Source: Paludibacteraceae bacterium
GTDB taxonomy: Bacteria > Bacteroidota > Bacteroidia > Bacteroidales > Paludibacteraceae
Direction: 5' to 3'
Length of the DNA stretch: 64,000 nucleotides
Assembly (NCBI GenBank): GCA_905233375.1
Contig: CAJOEJ010000011.1
Coordinates: 1 to 64,000 of the forward strand
Shown here in pieces: positions 38,786 through 47,933 of the stretch. The stretch's first letter is position 1, and every line of letters starts with the position of its first letter. The position numbers were made by a program, and so were the translations under genes. The notes under the pieces were generated by a model. The model was not told where the DNA came from. It did not search any database and worked only from the letters and a program-made list of their open reading frames with translations.

Positions 38786-39241
38786 TTATTTGAGTGTGTT
38801 AATATCAATTTGTTTGGGTTGCTGAGCCTGCATGTTGTGCTCTGCTCCTGCAAAAATATACAGGTTGGTAATTTGGCGTGCGCCGAGACGGTTCTTCGGG
38901 AGCATGCCTTTTACTACGCGGCGAACGAGTTTGTCTGCGCCCTTAGCCATAAGGTCAGCCGGAGTGAACTCACGCTGTCCACCGGGGAAACCGGTATAGC
39001 GAACGTACACACGGTCGTTCCATTTTTTACCTGTCAGCTGCACTTTGTCAGCATTGATGATGATCACGTTGTCACCACAATCCACGTTCGGAGTGTAGGA
39101 CGGTTTGTACTTGCCACGCAGCAGTTTTGCTACTTTGGAGCACATACGGCCAAGAATCTGACCCTCAGCGTCAACAACTACCCACTCTTTCTTGGCGGTA
39201 GCTTTGTTTACAGACACTGTCTTGTAAGAATTGTATTCCAT
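38786..39241 (-). CDS. rplM: 50S ribosomal protein L13
   Basis: WVVVDAEGQILGRMCSKVAKLLRGKYKPSYTPNVDCGDNVIIINADKVQLTGKK. Confidence 0.96.
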   Translation of the reverse strand: MEYNSYKTVSVNKATAKKEWVVVDAEGQILGRMCSKVAKLLRGKYKPSYTPNVDCGDNVIIINADKVQLTGKKWNDRVYVRYTGFPGGQREFTPADLMAKGADKLVRRVVKGMLPKNRLGARQITNLYIFAGAEHNMQAQQPKQIDINTLK

Positions 39242-39361
39242 TAATTTTGTTTGTTTTAGGTAAAATCGACGGACATCTATTAAGCCTCTTGGCACCGCCC
39301 AATTTTACGATTAATAAATATGTACTTCATGTGTCCGCGTGTACTACACACGCAAAACGGC

Positions 39362-39397
39362 TGCAAAATTACTACTTTTTTTTGACATGACCAAATT
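39362..39397 (-). promoter_or_regulatory. Bacteroidetes-type promoter for rplM-rpsI
   Basis: (-) ATTTGGTCATGTCAAAAAAAAGTAGTAATTTTGCA. Confidence 0.75.
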
Positions 39398-39581
39398 TTT
39401 TAACGAAAAAAATCAAAAAAAATGCATTTTGGCATCCAAATGTTAAAATGAGCGTTATAGAAGGTCTGTTTGCGACGTCACAAAGTTACGTTATCATGGC
39501 TTTTAAACGGCTCCAGAGACACAAAAAAGTATATATACTAAAGTATATATAGTATTTGTGCGCTATGTACATTTTTTGTGA

Positions 39582-39650
39582 TCCATCCTTGGGCAATCCT
39601 TGGGGGATCGTTGGGCGATCCTTTGGTCGGATCTGGTCTCGAGCTTATCC
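39582..39650. repeat. 11-bp-period array, inverted copy of 14571-14643
   Basis: Reverse complement AAGCTCGAGACCAGATCCGACCAAAGGATCGCCCAACGATCCCCCAAGGATTGCCCAAGGATGG. Confidence 0.9.
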
Positions 39651-39702
39651 CGATTGTTACAAGGGCTCTTTTCGCATGGTTTGACAAAAAAATCAGAATA
39701 TA

Positions 39703-39740
39703 TTTGCGTATGTCAATTTTTTTGTGTACCTTTGCAGCCG
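39703..39740 (+). promoter_or_regulatory. Bacteroidetes-type promoter for ddh
   Basis: TTTGCGTATGTCAATTTTTTTGTGTACCTTTGCAGCCG. Confidence 0.8.
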
Positions 39741-39806
39741 AAAAGGATTAAAACGGGATACAACAGCATTCGTGTCCTCTAAAAATAGAAAAAAACAAAC
39801 AAAACC

Positions 39807-39928
39807 CTTTTGAATGATTAAGAGCTCCGCTCCTTGTGTCAATTGCTGCTAAAAAGTTCTCAAAAATAAATTTTCAGATCCTTTTTATCATCAATTACCA
39901 CAACTCTGCGAGTTTAATCATTCAAAAG
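39807..39928. repeat. Dispersed inverted-repeat element, copy 2, in the ddh 5' leader
   Basis: CTTTTGAATGATTA ... TAATCATTCAAAAG. Confidence 0.7.
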
Positions 39929-40003
39929 ACATAAACATAAAAAAAAATAACCCAACTCTACAAGTTAAATCCTTCAAAAGACATAGATTATATATAAATA
40001 ATT

Positions 40004-40861
40004 ATGATACGAGTAGCGATATTAGGATACGGCAATATCGGTCGGGCGGCGGAGCAAGCCATATTGTCAGCGCCGGACATGACGTTAGCCGGCATCTATC
40101 ATCATGATTCATGCCTGGAGTGCATTGACTCGGATGTGGTTCTGCTGTGTACTCCGACACGCGAGGTGCAGAAGTTCGCGACGGTTCTGGCGGCACGAGG
40201 CATATGCACAGTGGACAGTTTTGATATACACGGACAAATCTGGGAGCTGCGCAGCGCCTTGGACGCTGTGTGTCAGGTTCATAAGAGCGTGAGTATCGTT
40301 TCGGCGGGCTGGGATCCGGGATCGGACAGTATGGTACGCGCGCTATTGACCGCCTTAGCTCCCAAAGGTATCACCTACACCAATTTCGGCCCCGGACGTT
40401 CGATGGGTCACTCGGTCGCTGCAAAAGCGATTAAAGGTGTAAAGAACGCGCTGAGCATGACGATCCCGTTGGGAACGGGTGTTCACCGCCGCATGGTGTA
40501 TATCGAACTGGAAGAAGGCGCGGATTTCAAAACGGTGGAAGCAGCTATCCTCGCGGACGACTATTTTGCGCATGACGAGACACATGTTATTGCGGTGGAG
40601 AGTGTCGAAGCCCTCAATAATGTGGCGCATGGTGTCAATTTGGTTCGTTCGGGCGTGTCGGGAGAAACACACAACCAGCGTTTTGAGTTCAACATGACGA
40701 TTAACAATCCGGCGCTGACCGGTCAGGTAATGGTCAGTTGTGCCCGCGCGGCGTTCCGTCTGAAAACGCGTGGCGGTTTCGGAGCAAAGACAATGATCGA
40801 GTTGGCACCTATAGACCTCTTACCGGGTAGTACCGAACAACTTGTCAAAGCATTGGTGTAA
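40004..40861 (+). CDS. ddh: Diaminopimelate dehydrogenase
   Basis: MIRVAILGYGNIGRAAEQAI; SAGWDPGSDSMVRAL; NFGPGRSMGHSVAAKAIKGV. Confidence 0.93.
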   Translation: MIRVAILGYGNIGRAAEQAILSAPDMTLAGIYHHDSCLECIDSDVVLLCTPTREVQKFATVLAARGICTVDSFDIHGQIWELRSALDAVCQVHKSVSIVSAGWDPGSDSMVRALLTALAPKGITYTNFGPGRSMGHSVAAKAIKGVKNALSMTIPLGTGVHRRMVYIELEEGADFKTVEAAILADDYFAHDETHVIAVESVEALNNVAHGVNLVRSGVSGETHNQRFEFNMTINNPALTGQVMVSCARAAFRLKTRGGFGAKTMIELAPIDLLPGSTEQLVKALV

Positions 40862-40862
40862 G

Positions 40863-41954
40863 ATGAAACGCATGATATTCATAGGACTTTTGGTGTCAGC
40901 GAGCCTTTATGGTTTCGCGTCACGGCGCATGAGCGAACATGTGTTGCGCTACACTTCCTTGGACGAGCGCGGCGACACTTTGACCCTTTCAGGCAAAGTA
41001 TCCGTTCCGAAAAGCGGTTCCGCTAAAGGTATCATCCTGCTGACCCATTACACCATTTACAGCCTCGATGAAGCACCTTCCAACAAAGCGGTGAGAAAAG
41101 GTCTGGAGACCAAGTTGTTCTATCGGGATTATATCCTTGTTATCCCTGATTATGAGGGTTATGGCAGTTCACATGACCGTGTTCCACCCTATCTGTGCGG
41201 CACACTCACAGCGCGTCAGTGTGTAGATATGTATCTGGCAGCACAACCGTTGCTGGACTCGCTCACAAACGGGAAGCCTACCGACAGCCTTTATATCATG
41301 GGTTTCTCGCAAGGCGGAGCGACTGCCTTGTGGACGCTGAAACTGATAGAAGAGCAATATGCGGACAAGCTGTTCGTCAAAGGCTGTTTTGCGGGAAGCG
41401 GGCCGTACGACGTGGCTGCAACCTACGATGATGCTATCCAGCGCAACGATGCCGGTTTCCCCGCCACGATTCCTATGCTCGTCATGGGAACGAACACCGC
41501 CTACGACCTGCACTTACATACCGATTCGCTCTATACACGGGAATTGAAAGAAATATATGACACGTATATCGCCCCGAAGAAATTAGGGCTGATCCCTATC
41601 CTTCTCAAGATGCCCCATGCCAATTTGAACTATTGGCTCACGGAACAGGGACGTGACAAAAGTCATCCGCAGACACGACGTCTGTACGAAGGTCTGCTTC
41701 GCTCGAGTCTGGTTCATTTCCCGATGGACGAGCATCCGGTCGGTCAGGATACGATATGCCCCTCATGGCAGCCTAAAACTCCCACGTACGTCTTCCATTC
41801 GACAACGGACGACATCGTCAATTACTGCAATGCAGCCCACTTGGAACGTTGTTGGAAAGAAGTACCGACCGTTACATTCGATTTCGGCGACTACGGCAGT
41901 CATCTGCGTTCTATCCGCCTGTTTACCAAGTGGGTACGCGAGCAACTGCCTTAA
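40863..41954 (+). CDS. Secreted alpha/beta hydrolase (lipase/esterase-like)
   Basis: Signal peptide; nucleophile elbow GFSQGG; start trimmed from 40842. Confidence 0.8.
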   Translation: MKRMIFIGLLVSASLYGFASRRMSEHVLRYTSLDERGDTLTLSGKVSVPKSGSAKGIILLTHYTIYSLDEAPSNKAVRKGLETKLFYRDYILVIPDYEGYGSSHDRVPPYLCGTLTARQCVDMYLAAQPLLDSLTNGKPTDSLYIMGFSQGGATALWTLKLIEEQYADKLFVKGCFAGSGPYDVAATYDDAIQRNDAGFPATIPMLVMGTNTAYDLHLHTDSLYTRELKEIYDTYIAPKKLGLIPILLKMPHANLNYWLTEQGRDKSHPQTRRLYEGLLRSSLVHFPMDEHPVGQDTICPSWQPKTPTYVFHSTTDDIVNYCNAAHLERCWKEVPTVTFDFGDYGSHLRSIRLFTKWVREQLP

Positions 41955-43903
41955 CGCTCACGCAGCAAACCGGTCTGGTAAGCACGCAAGAGTTGTTCGA
42001 GAGAGTCTATCTGCCCCAGCAACTCTTTTCCTTTGTCCGTATCTTTGATACGGATACGCTTCCCGGAAAAATCCTGGAGCAACGTGCGATTGTGTATATC
42101 CGATCCGGAGAGAATCGCCTGCTCGCGGCTCTCGAACGACTCGTGCTCGACCAGTTGGATGCCGTGACTGTTATAGATGAGCGTGTATCCGGCAATACCT
42201 GTCTTCTCCTGATAGGGCTTTGAAAAGCCGCCGTCAATGACAAAGCGTTTTCCGTTCGCCCGCATGGGTGTCTCGCCTTTGATGGTACGTACCGGCACAT
42301 GCCCGTTCACGATACGTCCGCTCTTGGGATCCAGCCCGAACTCGGTGAGTATCTGCTCGCAGACCTTCTCGTCGTCCGCCAAGGAGAAATACGCGCCTTT
42401 CTTCTCCTCGTGCGTGCTCTTGTCCGCCAGGAAATAGCGTTCGAAAGTCGTCATCTTATCCTTGTTATAGAGCGGCGAGAACTCACCTTCCCACAGATAC
42501 AGCATATAATCCAAGGCATTCTGTTTGCTCTCCCCTTTTCCGTAATACGCCTGGCGTATGATCTCGTCCGTGCGGTCCATCAGCGCTTTGCCGCTCACCC
42601 TCTTGCCGCACACCTCCGCCTCGGAGAACGAGCCGTCCGCATTGAGCGGGATAGCGGCGTGGTACAACAGGAATCCGTTGCGAACCAGGTACAGCGACCC
42701 GTGTTCGTATAGCATTCGCAGGTGTCGCTGCATTTTCTCGGACTTGCGGAAGGAGCGCCACAACTGACTCATCAGATCCTCTTCCTCCTGACTTAGTGCA
42801 TAGGGGTCGTCGGGACGAATGGTAGGCAAATTATCATCCAGTAACGGCGCTCCGTCAAAGGTCCAATGCCCGTCCACGAGGGTCAGATGTTCAAGCACGG
42901 CGCGGTGGTCCATATGCCACTCGGGATGACGGCGGACGGTTTGTCCCTCCAGCTTGAACTGGATGATAGAGATGGCTTTGTGCATCTTCGCCATCAGTTG
43001 TGCGGAACGAGTCAGACGCGGGTTGTTCTCAAAATCCTTGGTCTGCCAAATCGTACAGGGGTCCGTGCCATATACCGTCATGGCGAAGTTGGCAAGCGGA
43101 AGGAGGTTGATACCGTATCCCTCTTCGAGCGTCTCTATGTTCGCATAGCGGATACTCACCCGCAGTACCGTCGCGAGCAATGCCAGGTTTCCGTTCATAG
43201 CCCCCATCCACTCGATGTCGTGGTTTCCCCACTGGATATCATAGTCGCGAACGGTAGAGAGGACATCGAGAATCTTGCTTGCACCCGGTCCTCTGTCGAA
43301 GATGTCACCCACGATATGCAGGGTGTCTATCGTCAGAGAATGAATGAGATAACAGATGGCGATGAGGAGCTGGTCGGCACAACCGGTCTCGATGATGGCA
43401 TCGATGATGGCGGTGTAATAGGTCTGCCGGTCGTGCTGCTCCAAGTTGGTCTCATGCAGCAGTTCCTTGATGATATAGGCATAGTCGGCTGGCAACAGTT
43501 TGTGTACTTTCGACCGGCTGTACTTGATCGTCACCGCGCGGGCTATATCCACCACCTGATGAATCATCTTGCGATACCACGCCTCCATCTCTTCCCCGGA
43601 GAGCGAGTGACGGATCAGTTCGATCCGCTCGTCAGGATAGTAGATCAAGGCACAGAGGGCACGTTTGTCCTCCTCGCTCATATGATCCGCATAGACCTCA
43701 TCCACTTTCCTGCGCACGACCCCGGAGGCGTTTTTGATCATATGAATGAAAGCCAAAGACTCTCCGTGCAGGTCACTCACAAAATGCTCTGTACCCTTCG
43801 GCAACGAGAGGATAGCACGCAGGTTAACCAACTCCGTTACCACCGCCTGGGAGTTGGGGAATTTCTCACTAAGCAAACGTAAATAGCGCTCGTCCGTCAT
43901 CAT
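41951..43903 (-). CDS. fbp: Fructose-1,6-bisphosphatase class III
   Basis: HFVSDLHGE; HIVGDIFDRGPGASKILD; QWGNHDIEWMGA; NGHVPVRTIKGETPMRANGKRFVIDGGFSKPYQ. Confidence 0.95.
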   Translation of the reverse strand: MMTDERYLRLLSEKFPNSQAVVTELVNLRAILSLPKGTEHFVSDLHGESLAFIHMIKNASGVVRRKVDEVYADHMSEEDKRALCALIYYPDERIELIRHSLSGEEMEAWYRKMIHQVVDIARAVTIKYSRSKVHKLLPADYAYIIKELLHETNLEQHDRQTYYTAIIDAIIETGCADQLLIAICYLIHSLTIDTLHIVGDIFDRGPGASKILDVLSTVRDYDIQWGNHDIEWMGAMNGNLALLATVLRVSIRYANIETLEEGYGINLLPLANFAMTVYGTDPCTIWQTKDFENNPRLTRSAQLMAKMHKAISIIQFKLEGQTVRRHPEWHMDHRAVLEHLTLVDGHWTFDGAPLLDDNLPTIRPDDPYALSQEEEDLMSQLWRSFRKSEKMQRHLRMLYEHGSLYLVRNGFLLYHAAIPLNADGSFSEAEVCGKRVSGKALMDRTDEIIRQAYYGKGESKQNALDYMLYLWEGEFSPLYNKDKMTTFERYFLADKSTHEEKKGAYFSLADDEKVCEQILTEFGLDPKSGRIVNGHVPVRTIKGETPMRANGKRFVIDGGFSKPYQEKTGIAGYTLIYNSHGIQLVEHESFESREQAILSGSDIHNRTLLQDFSGKRIRIKDTDKGKELLGQIDSLEQLLRAYQTGLLRER

Positions 43904-43926
43904 AATTCAAATCGTTCTTTTTGGCG

Positions 43927-43962
43927 TGCAAAATTACAAAAAAAATCGCACATATGCAAATA
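43927..43962 (-). promoter_or_regulatory. Bacteroidetes-type promoter for fbp
   Basis: (-) ATTTGCATATGTGCGATTTTTTTTGTAATTTTGCA. Confidence 0.8.
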
Positions 43963-43996
43963 AAAACGGAAAAAAGCACTCCGACAGCACTTTTTA

Positions 43997-44031
43997 TTTG
44001 CATATATCATTTTTTTTTAGTAATTTTGCAC
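43997..44031 (+). promoter_or_regulatory. Bacteroidetes-type promoter for hpf
   Basis: TTTGCATATATCATTTTTTTTTAGTAATTTTGCAC. Confidence 0.85.
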
Positions 44032-44086
44032 TCGAAATACAGATCAAGTCTGTAGATACATGTTTAACCATAAAAACACACGTCTT

Positions 44087-44362
44087 ATGAACGTTACTAT
44101 CAATGCCGTCAATTTTGAAATGGCTCAAGCCCTGGAGGATTTCATCGAGAAGAAAATGAATCGTTTCGCGCGTCATCTGAATGCGGAGGACAAAGTAGAG
44201 ATCCGTATGTCGGTCATCAAACCGCAGACGAATGCCAACAAAGAGGTGAAGATTCGTATCGCCGGTCTATTTGCAGAGAAAGTGGCTGACACGTTTGAGG
44301 AAGGTATCGACGCATGTCTCAGCGCCTTGGAAACCCAGCTCGAAAGACGCAAGAACAACTGA
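44087..44362 (+). CDS. hpf: Ribosome hibernation promoting factor / RaiA family
   Basis: MNVTINAVNFEMAQALEDFIEKKMNRFARHLNAEDKVEIRM...FEEGIDACLSALETQLERRK. Confidence 0.9.
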   Translation: MNVTINAVNFEMAQALEDFIEKKMNRFARHLNAEDKVEIRMSVIKPQTNANKEVKIRIAGLFAEKVADTFEEGIDACLSALETQLERRKNN

Positions 44363-44396
44363 TAACGGACTTTTTATCAAAAAAAATCGGCATACA

Positions 44397-44431
44397 TTTG
44401 CGTATGTCGTTTTTTTTTCGTATCTTTGCAC
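44397..44431 (+). promoter_or_regulatory. Bacteroidetes-type promoter for metK
   Basis: TTTGCGTATGTCGTTTTTTTTTCGTATCTTTGCAC. Confidence 0.85.
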
Positions 44432-44442
44432 CCGATTTGAAA

Positions 44443-44497
44443 ACCGAGGAAGGATTTGACTGCTTGCAACCTCGTTAAAATAATGCTAAAAACTTGT
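44443..44497 (+). ncRNA. SAM-II-like riboswitch upstream of metK
   Basis: CGAGG aa GGATTTGACTGCTTGCAA CCTCG TTAAAATAATGCTAAAAACTTG: P1 pairing CGAGG/CCTCG (44445-44449 / 44470-44474), GATTTRAC...TTGCAA loop and GCTAAAAA 3' segment resemble the SAM-II consensus. Confidence 0.75.
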
Positions 44498-44498
44498 A

Positions 44499-44534
44499 CC
44501 ACAAGCTAAAACAGTCGCTTGTGGCGTTTTTTTT
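44499..44534 (+). terminator. Intrinsic terminator between the SAM-II-like aptamer and metK
   Basis: CCACAAGC-taaaacagtc-GCTTGTGGCGTTTTTTTT. Confidence 0.85.
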
Positions 44535-44543
44535 GACAGAACA

Positions 44544-45827
44544 ATGAATTATTTCTTTACATCAGAATCGGTGTCAGAAGGACACCCGGACAAAGTGAGC
44601 GATCAGATTTCTGACGCTATCCTGGATAACATGTTAGCGCAGGACCCCCAGGCGCACGTGGCTTGCGAGACCTTGTGTACCACGGGACAGGTCGTAATCG
44701 CGGGAGAAGTGAGTTGCAACGGATGGGTGGATATCCAGAAAGTAGTGCGGAAGACGATCGCCGATATCGGTTACACCAAAGCCGAATACAAGTTCGAAGC
44801 GGAGAGTTGCGGCATTCTGACGGCATTGCATGCGCAGTCAGCGGATATAAATATGGGCGTGAGCCGTGCGACCGAAGAGGAGCAAGGAGCCGGCGACCAG
44901 GGAATGATGTTCGGCTATGCGACCAATGAGACGGACAATTACATGCCGTTGACGCTGGATCTGGCGCACACCTTAGTATATACGCTCGCGCGCATCCGCA
45001 AGGAGGGACAGCAGATGACGTATCTCCGTCCGGACAGCAAGTCGCAGGTAACAATGGAGTACGACGAGCAGAACCGTCCCGTCCGTATCGACACCATCGT
45101 GCTGAGTACGCAGCATGACGAGTATGTACAAAGTGACGAAGGACAAAGGACAAAGGTAACGCCTGAGTTCATCAAAAAAGATATCATCGACATTCTCCTG
45201 CCGCGTGTAGCTACCCGTGACTCGCGTTACGGACATCTGCTGCATGAGTTTCTAGCGGATCCGAATGCCAAGTTATTGGTGAACCCGACCGGTAATTTCG
45301 TTATCGGCGGTCCTCACGGTGATACGGGTCTGACAGGTCGCAAGATCATCGTGGATACGTACGGTGGTCGCGGCGCGCACGGCGGAGGAGCGTTCTCGGG
45401 AAAGGATCCGTCGAAAGTGGACCGCTCGGCAGCCTATGCGGCACGCTGGATAGCCAAACACTTAGTAGCGGCAGGTGTAGCCCGTGAAGCGCTGGTACAG
45501 GTCAGTTATGCCATCGGCGTAGCCAAGCCCGTATCGCTCTACGTCAACACTTACGGAACGGCGTTGGTTCCCATGAGCGACGCCGAAATCGCGCAACGTG
45601 TCTCTACCCTCTTCGACCTGCGTCCGGCGGCTATCATCCGTGACCTGCAACTGACCCAGCCGATATACCAGGAAACCGCCCGTTACGGTCATATGGGGCG
45701 TACCAATGAGGTCGTGGAGAAGACCTTCCTCGATGCGAACGGCAAGGAATATACCCGCCAGGTGGAGTTGTTCACGTGGGAGAAACTGAACAGACTGGAA
45801 AAGGTCAAGTCGGCATTTGGACTTTAA
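44544..45827 (+). CDS. metK: S-adenosylmethionine synthetase
   Basis: [61 protein letters not shown]. Confidence 0.97.
   Translation: MNYFFTSESVSEGHPDKVSDQISDAILDNMLAQDPQAHVACETLCTTGQVVIAGEVSCNGWVDIQKVVRKTIADIGYTKAEYKFEAESCGILTALHAQSADINMGVSRATEEEQGAGDQGMMFGYATNETDNYMPLTLDLAHTLVYTLARIRKEGQQMTYLRPDSKSQVTMEYDEQNRPVRIDTIVLSTQHDEYVQSDEGQRTKVTPEFIKKDIIDILLPRVATRDSRYGHLLHEFLADPNAKLLVNPTGNFVIGGPHGDTGLTGRKIIVDTYGGRGAHGGGAFSGKDPSKVDRSAAYAARWIAKHLVAAGVAREALVQVSYAIGVAKPVSLYVNTYGTALVPMSDAEIAQRVSTLFDLRPAAIIRDLQLTQPIYQETARYGHMGRTNEVVEKTFLDANGKEYTRQVELFTWEKLNRLEKVKSAFGL
45126..45160 (+). repeat. GTACAAAG-type repeat inside metK (in frame)
   Basis: GTACAAAGTGACGAAGGACAAAGGACAAAGGTAAC encodes [12 protein letters not shown]. 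Confidence 0.7.
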
Positions 45828-45842
45828 GATTTTTTATTTGAG

Positions 45843-46388
45843 ATGAGCAAAGAACTGAAATTGAGCCTGTTGGTAAGCGTGATAGTGGTAACGGCTATCC
45901 TGATAGACCAGATGATCAAGCTGTATGTCGCCACGCATTTTGCCTTGGGTGAGAGCATCGAAGTGCAGTCCTGGTTCTGGCTGTGCTATGTGGAGAACAA
46001 CGGCATGGCGTTCGGTATCGAATGGTTCAGCAAACTCGCATTGACGCTCTTCCGTATCATAGCAATCGGCTTGTTGGGATGGTACACGCATGTGCTGATC
46101 CGCCGTCCCGATGTGCCGAAAGGATATATCGTCACCATCTCGTTCATCATCGCCGGCGCATTGGGGAACTGCATCGACTGTATTTGTTACGGCAAGCTGT
46201 TCGGTTATGCGGGATGGTTCTACGGCAAGGTAGTGGATATGTTCTATTTTCCGCTCATCCACAACAGTGCCGGCGAGGTGTTGTTCTTCCGTCCTGTGTT
46301 CAATTTTGCAGACGCTTGTATCACCTGCGCCGTCGGCGTGATACTGCTGTTCTATATGAAAGAACTGAATAAAGAAGCCAAAGAATAA
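45843..46388 (+). CDS. lspA: Lipoprotein signal peptidase
   Basis: IDQMIKLYVATHF; NNGMAFGI; GALGNCIDCICYG; FNFADACITCAVG. Confidence 0.93.
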   Translation: MSKELKLSLLVSVIVVTAILIDQMIKLYVATHFALGESIEVQSWFWLCYVENNGMAFGIEWFSKLALTLFRIIAIGLLGWYTHVLIRRPDVPKGYIVTISFIIAGALGNCIDCICYGKLFGYAGWFYGKVVDMFYFPLIHNSAGEVLFFRPVFNFADACITCAVGVILLFYMKELNKEAKE

Positions 46389-46913
46389 ATGAAATCACCC
46401 TTCCGTCACCCGCTCTCCATACTGATCCTGCTGCTTCTGACAGCGGGGTTCGTATCCTGCCGTCCACGGGGCATACTGCACTCGTGGGAGATGCGTGATG
46501 TGATGGTGGATTTGCACAAGACAGACGCGCTTATCCAGGCGTCCGGACTGATGTACGGGCATTCGGAACAAAACGCCATTTATTATGCGCAAGTAATGGA
46601 GAAACACGGCATTACGCAGGCTCAGTTTGATTCGTCGCTGGTATGGTACACCGCACATCCGAAGTTTTTTGACAAGATCTATCCGCGCGTTATCCACAAG
46701 CTGGAGGAGGAGCAGGAACAATTTCTGGCGCTGCATGAAGCGGAATTGGAAGATATAATGCTACCGGACACTCCGATTCCTGCTCCACGCTTGACGCCTT
46801 ACCAGCTGGACAGCATGCTGTGGGTGAATATGTATGGATATCCGTCTTCCTGGAACCCGTTAATGCATAATCTTGAAAATCAACTCCTTCCAAAGGTCGG
46901 TGTCCTTCGCTGA
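46389..46913 (+). CDS. DUF4296 family lipoprotein
   Basis: Lipobox FVSCRP; MRDVMVDLHKTDALIQASG...YAQVMEKHGITQAQFDSSLVWY. Confidence 0.8.
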   Translation: MKSPFRHPLSILILLLLTAGFVSCRPRGILHSWEMRDVMVDLHKTDALIQASGLMYGHSEQNAIYYAQVMEKHGITQAQFDSSLVWYTAHPKFFDKIYPRVIHKLEEEQEQFLALHEAELEDIMLPDTPIPAPRLTPYQLDSMLWVNMYGYPSSWNPLMHNLENQLLPKVGVLR

Positions 46914-47906
46914 CGGGTTGTTGATTCCTTTCAACCGGGCATCCGTATCGCGCAGATAGCCCATGATGAGGAAAGTCTTGCCAGCAGGATAACGCTGGGC
47001 AGCCGTCGCATAATCGCGCACAAAATACGGGTTGATACCCAGTTCTTTCGCTACGTTTGCCTGACTCTTATCCGGCATGTAATGGTACATCAACAGATTC
47101 GAGAAGAACGAAAAGAGCGGTGCCATCTCGCGAATCATCGGATGATCCTTGCTACCGGCAAAATACTGCGTGATACGGTTCGCTTTGACCACATCTCCGT
47201 GAATGAGCGCGTTCTGCAGTTCAATACTGTTATAATCCTTCGAGATACCTATATTGCGCTCCACGAGTGCGGTATCGATCACGTTCACGCCTTCCGGACG
47301 ACCGTCTATCAGTTTGGTCAGCGCCCCGATGACAGCTGTCAGGTCATTGCCGATATACTCCGCCAGGATAGGTGCCACACGCGGGTCTATCTTGACCGGA
47401 GACTTGTTACCGCTCGTTTGAGACTGATTGTATTCGGCAATATACGCCGTGATCCATTTGGCAACCTCGTAGTCCCTTATCTTGTCCGACTGGAGCCAAA
47501 CGACCTGCTTGTGCTCCGCCGCTTTCTTCCATACGCCTTGCCGCTTGTCCGGTTTGCCGTTATAACAGATGACAAGCACCGTTTGCGGCATGAGGTTATC
47601 CAGATAGGCGGCTAACGCATCCCATTTCTTGACCGTTTGGGCTTCCCGCACGATGATGACCTTCCGTCCTCCCATCATTGCGAAACCGCGTGCGGCACTG
47701 ATGACCGGCGCTATGTCCGCTCCCTGCAGATCCCGACCGTACAGAATCTGCTGGTCGAACTCGCGCGACATATCGTCCAGCGCATGGGCGGCGATAAACT
47801 CAAACACACGGTTGATGTAATACGGTTCTTCGCCGCACAAGATGTAAACCGGTGCATACGTGCCGGCATGCAACGCACGCATTATGTCATCATACTTGCT
47901 TACCAT
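46860..47906 (-). CDS. holA: DNA polymerase III subunit delta
   Basis: PVYILCGEEPYYINRVFEFI; GRKVIIVREAQTVKKWDAL. Confidence 0.9.
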   Translation of the reverse strand: MVSKYDDIMRALHAGTYAPVYILCGEEPYYINRVFEFIAAHALDDMSREFDQQILYGRDLQGADIAPVISAARGFAMMGGRKVIIVREAQTVKKWDALAAYLDNLMPQTVLVICYNGKPDKRQGVWKKAAEHKQVVWLQSDKIRDYEVAKWITAYIAEYNQSQTSGNKSPVKIDPRVAPILAEYIGNDLTAVIGALTKLIDGRPEGVNVIDTALVERNIGISKDYNSIELQNALIHGDVVKANRITQYFAGSKDHPMIREMAPLFSFFSNLLMYHYMPDKSQANVAKELGINPYFVRDYATAAQRYPAGKTFLIMGYLRDTDARLKGINNPSAKDTDLWKELIFKIMH

Positions 47907-47933
47907 TTTATCTTACGAATTTAACTGTACGGA

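Noticed and set aside
42866-43882. 338-aa plus-strand ORF antisense to fbp
   Set aside because: Shadow ORF of the class III FBPase gene
44431-44543. tRNA gene in the hpf-metK spacer
   Set aside because: No acceptor/T-loop pattern; structure is better explained by a SAM-II-like aptamer and terminator. No tRNA or rRNA was recognised by eye anywhere in the window, though a tRNAscan run was not possible
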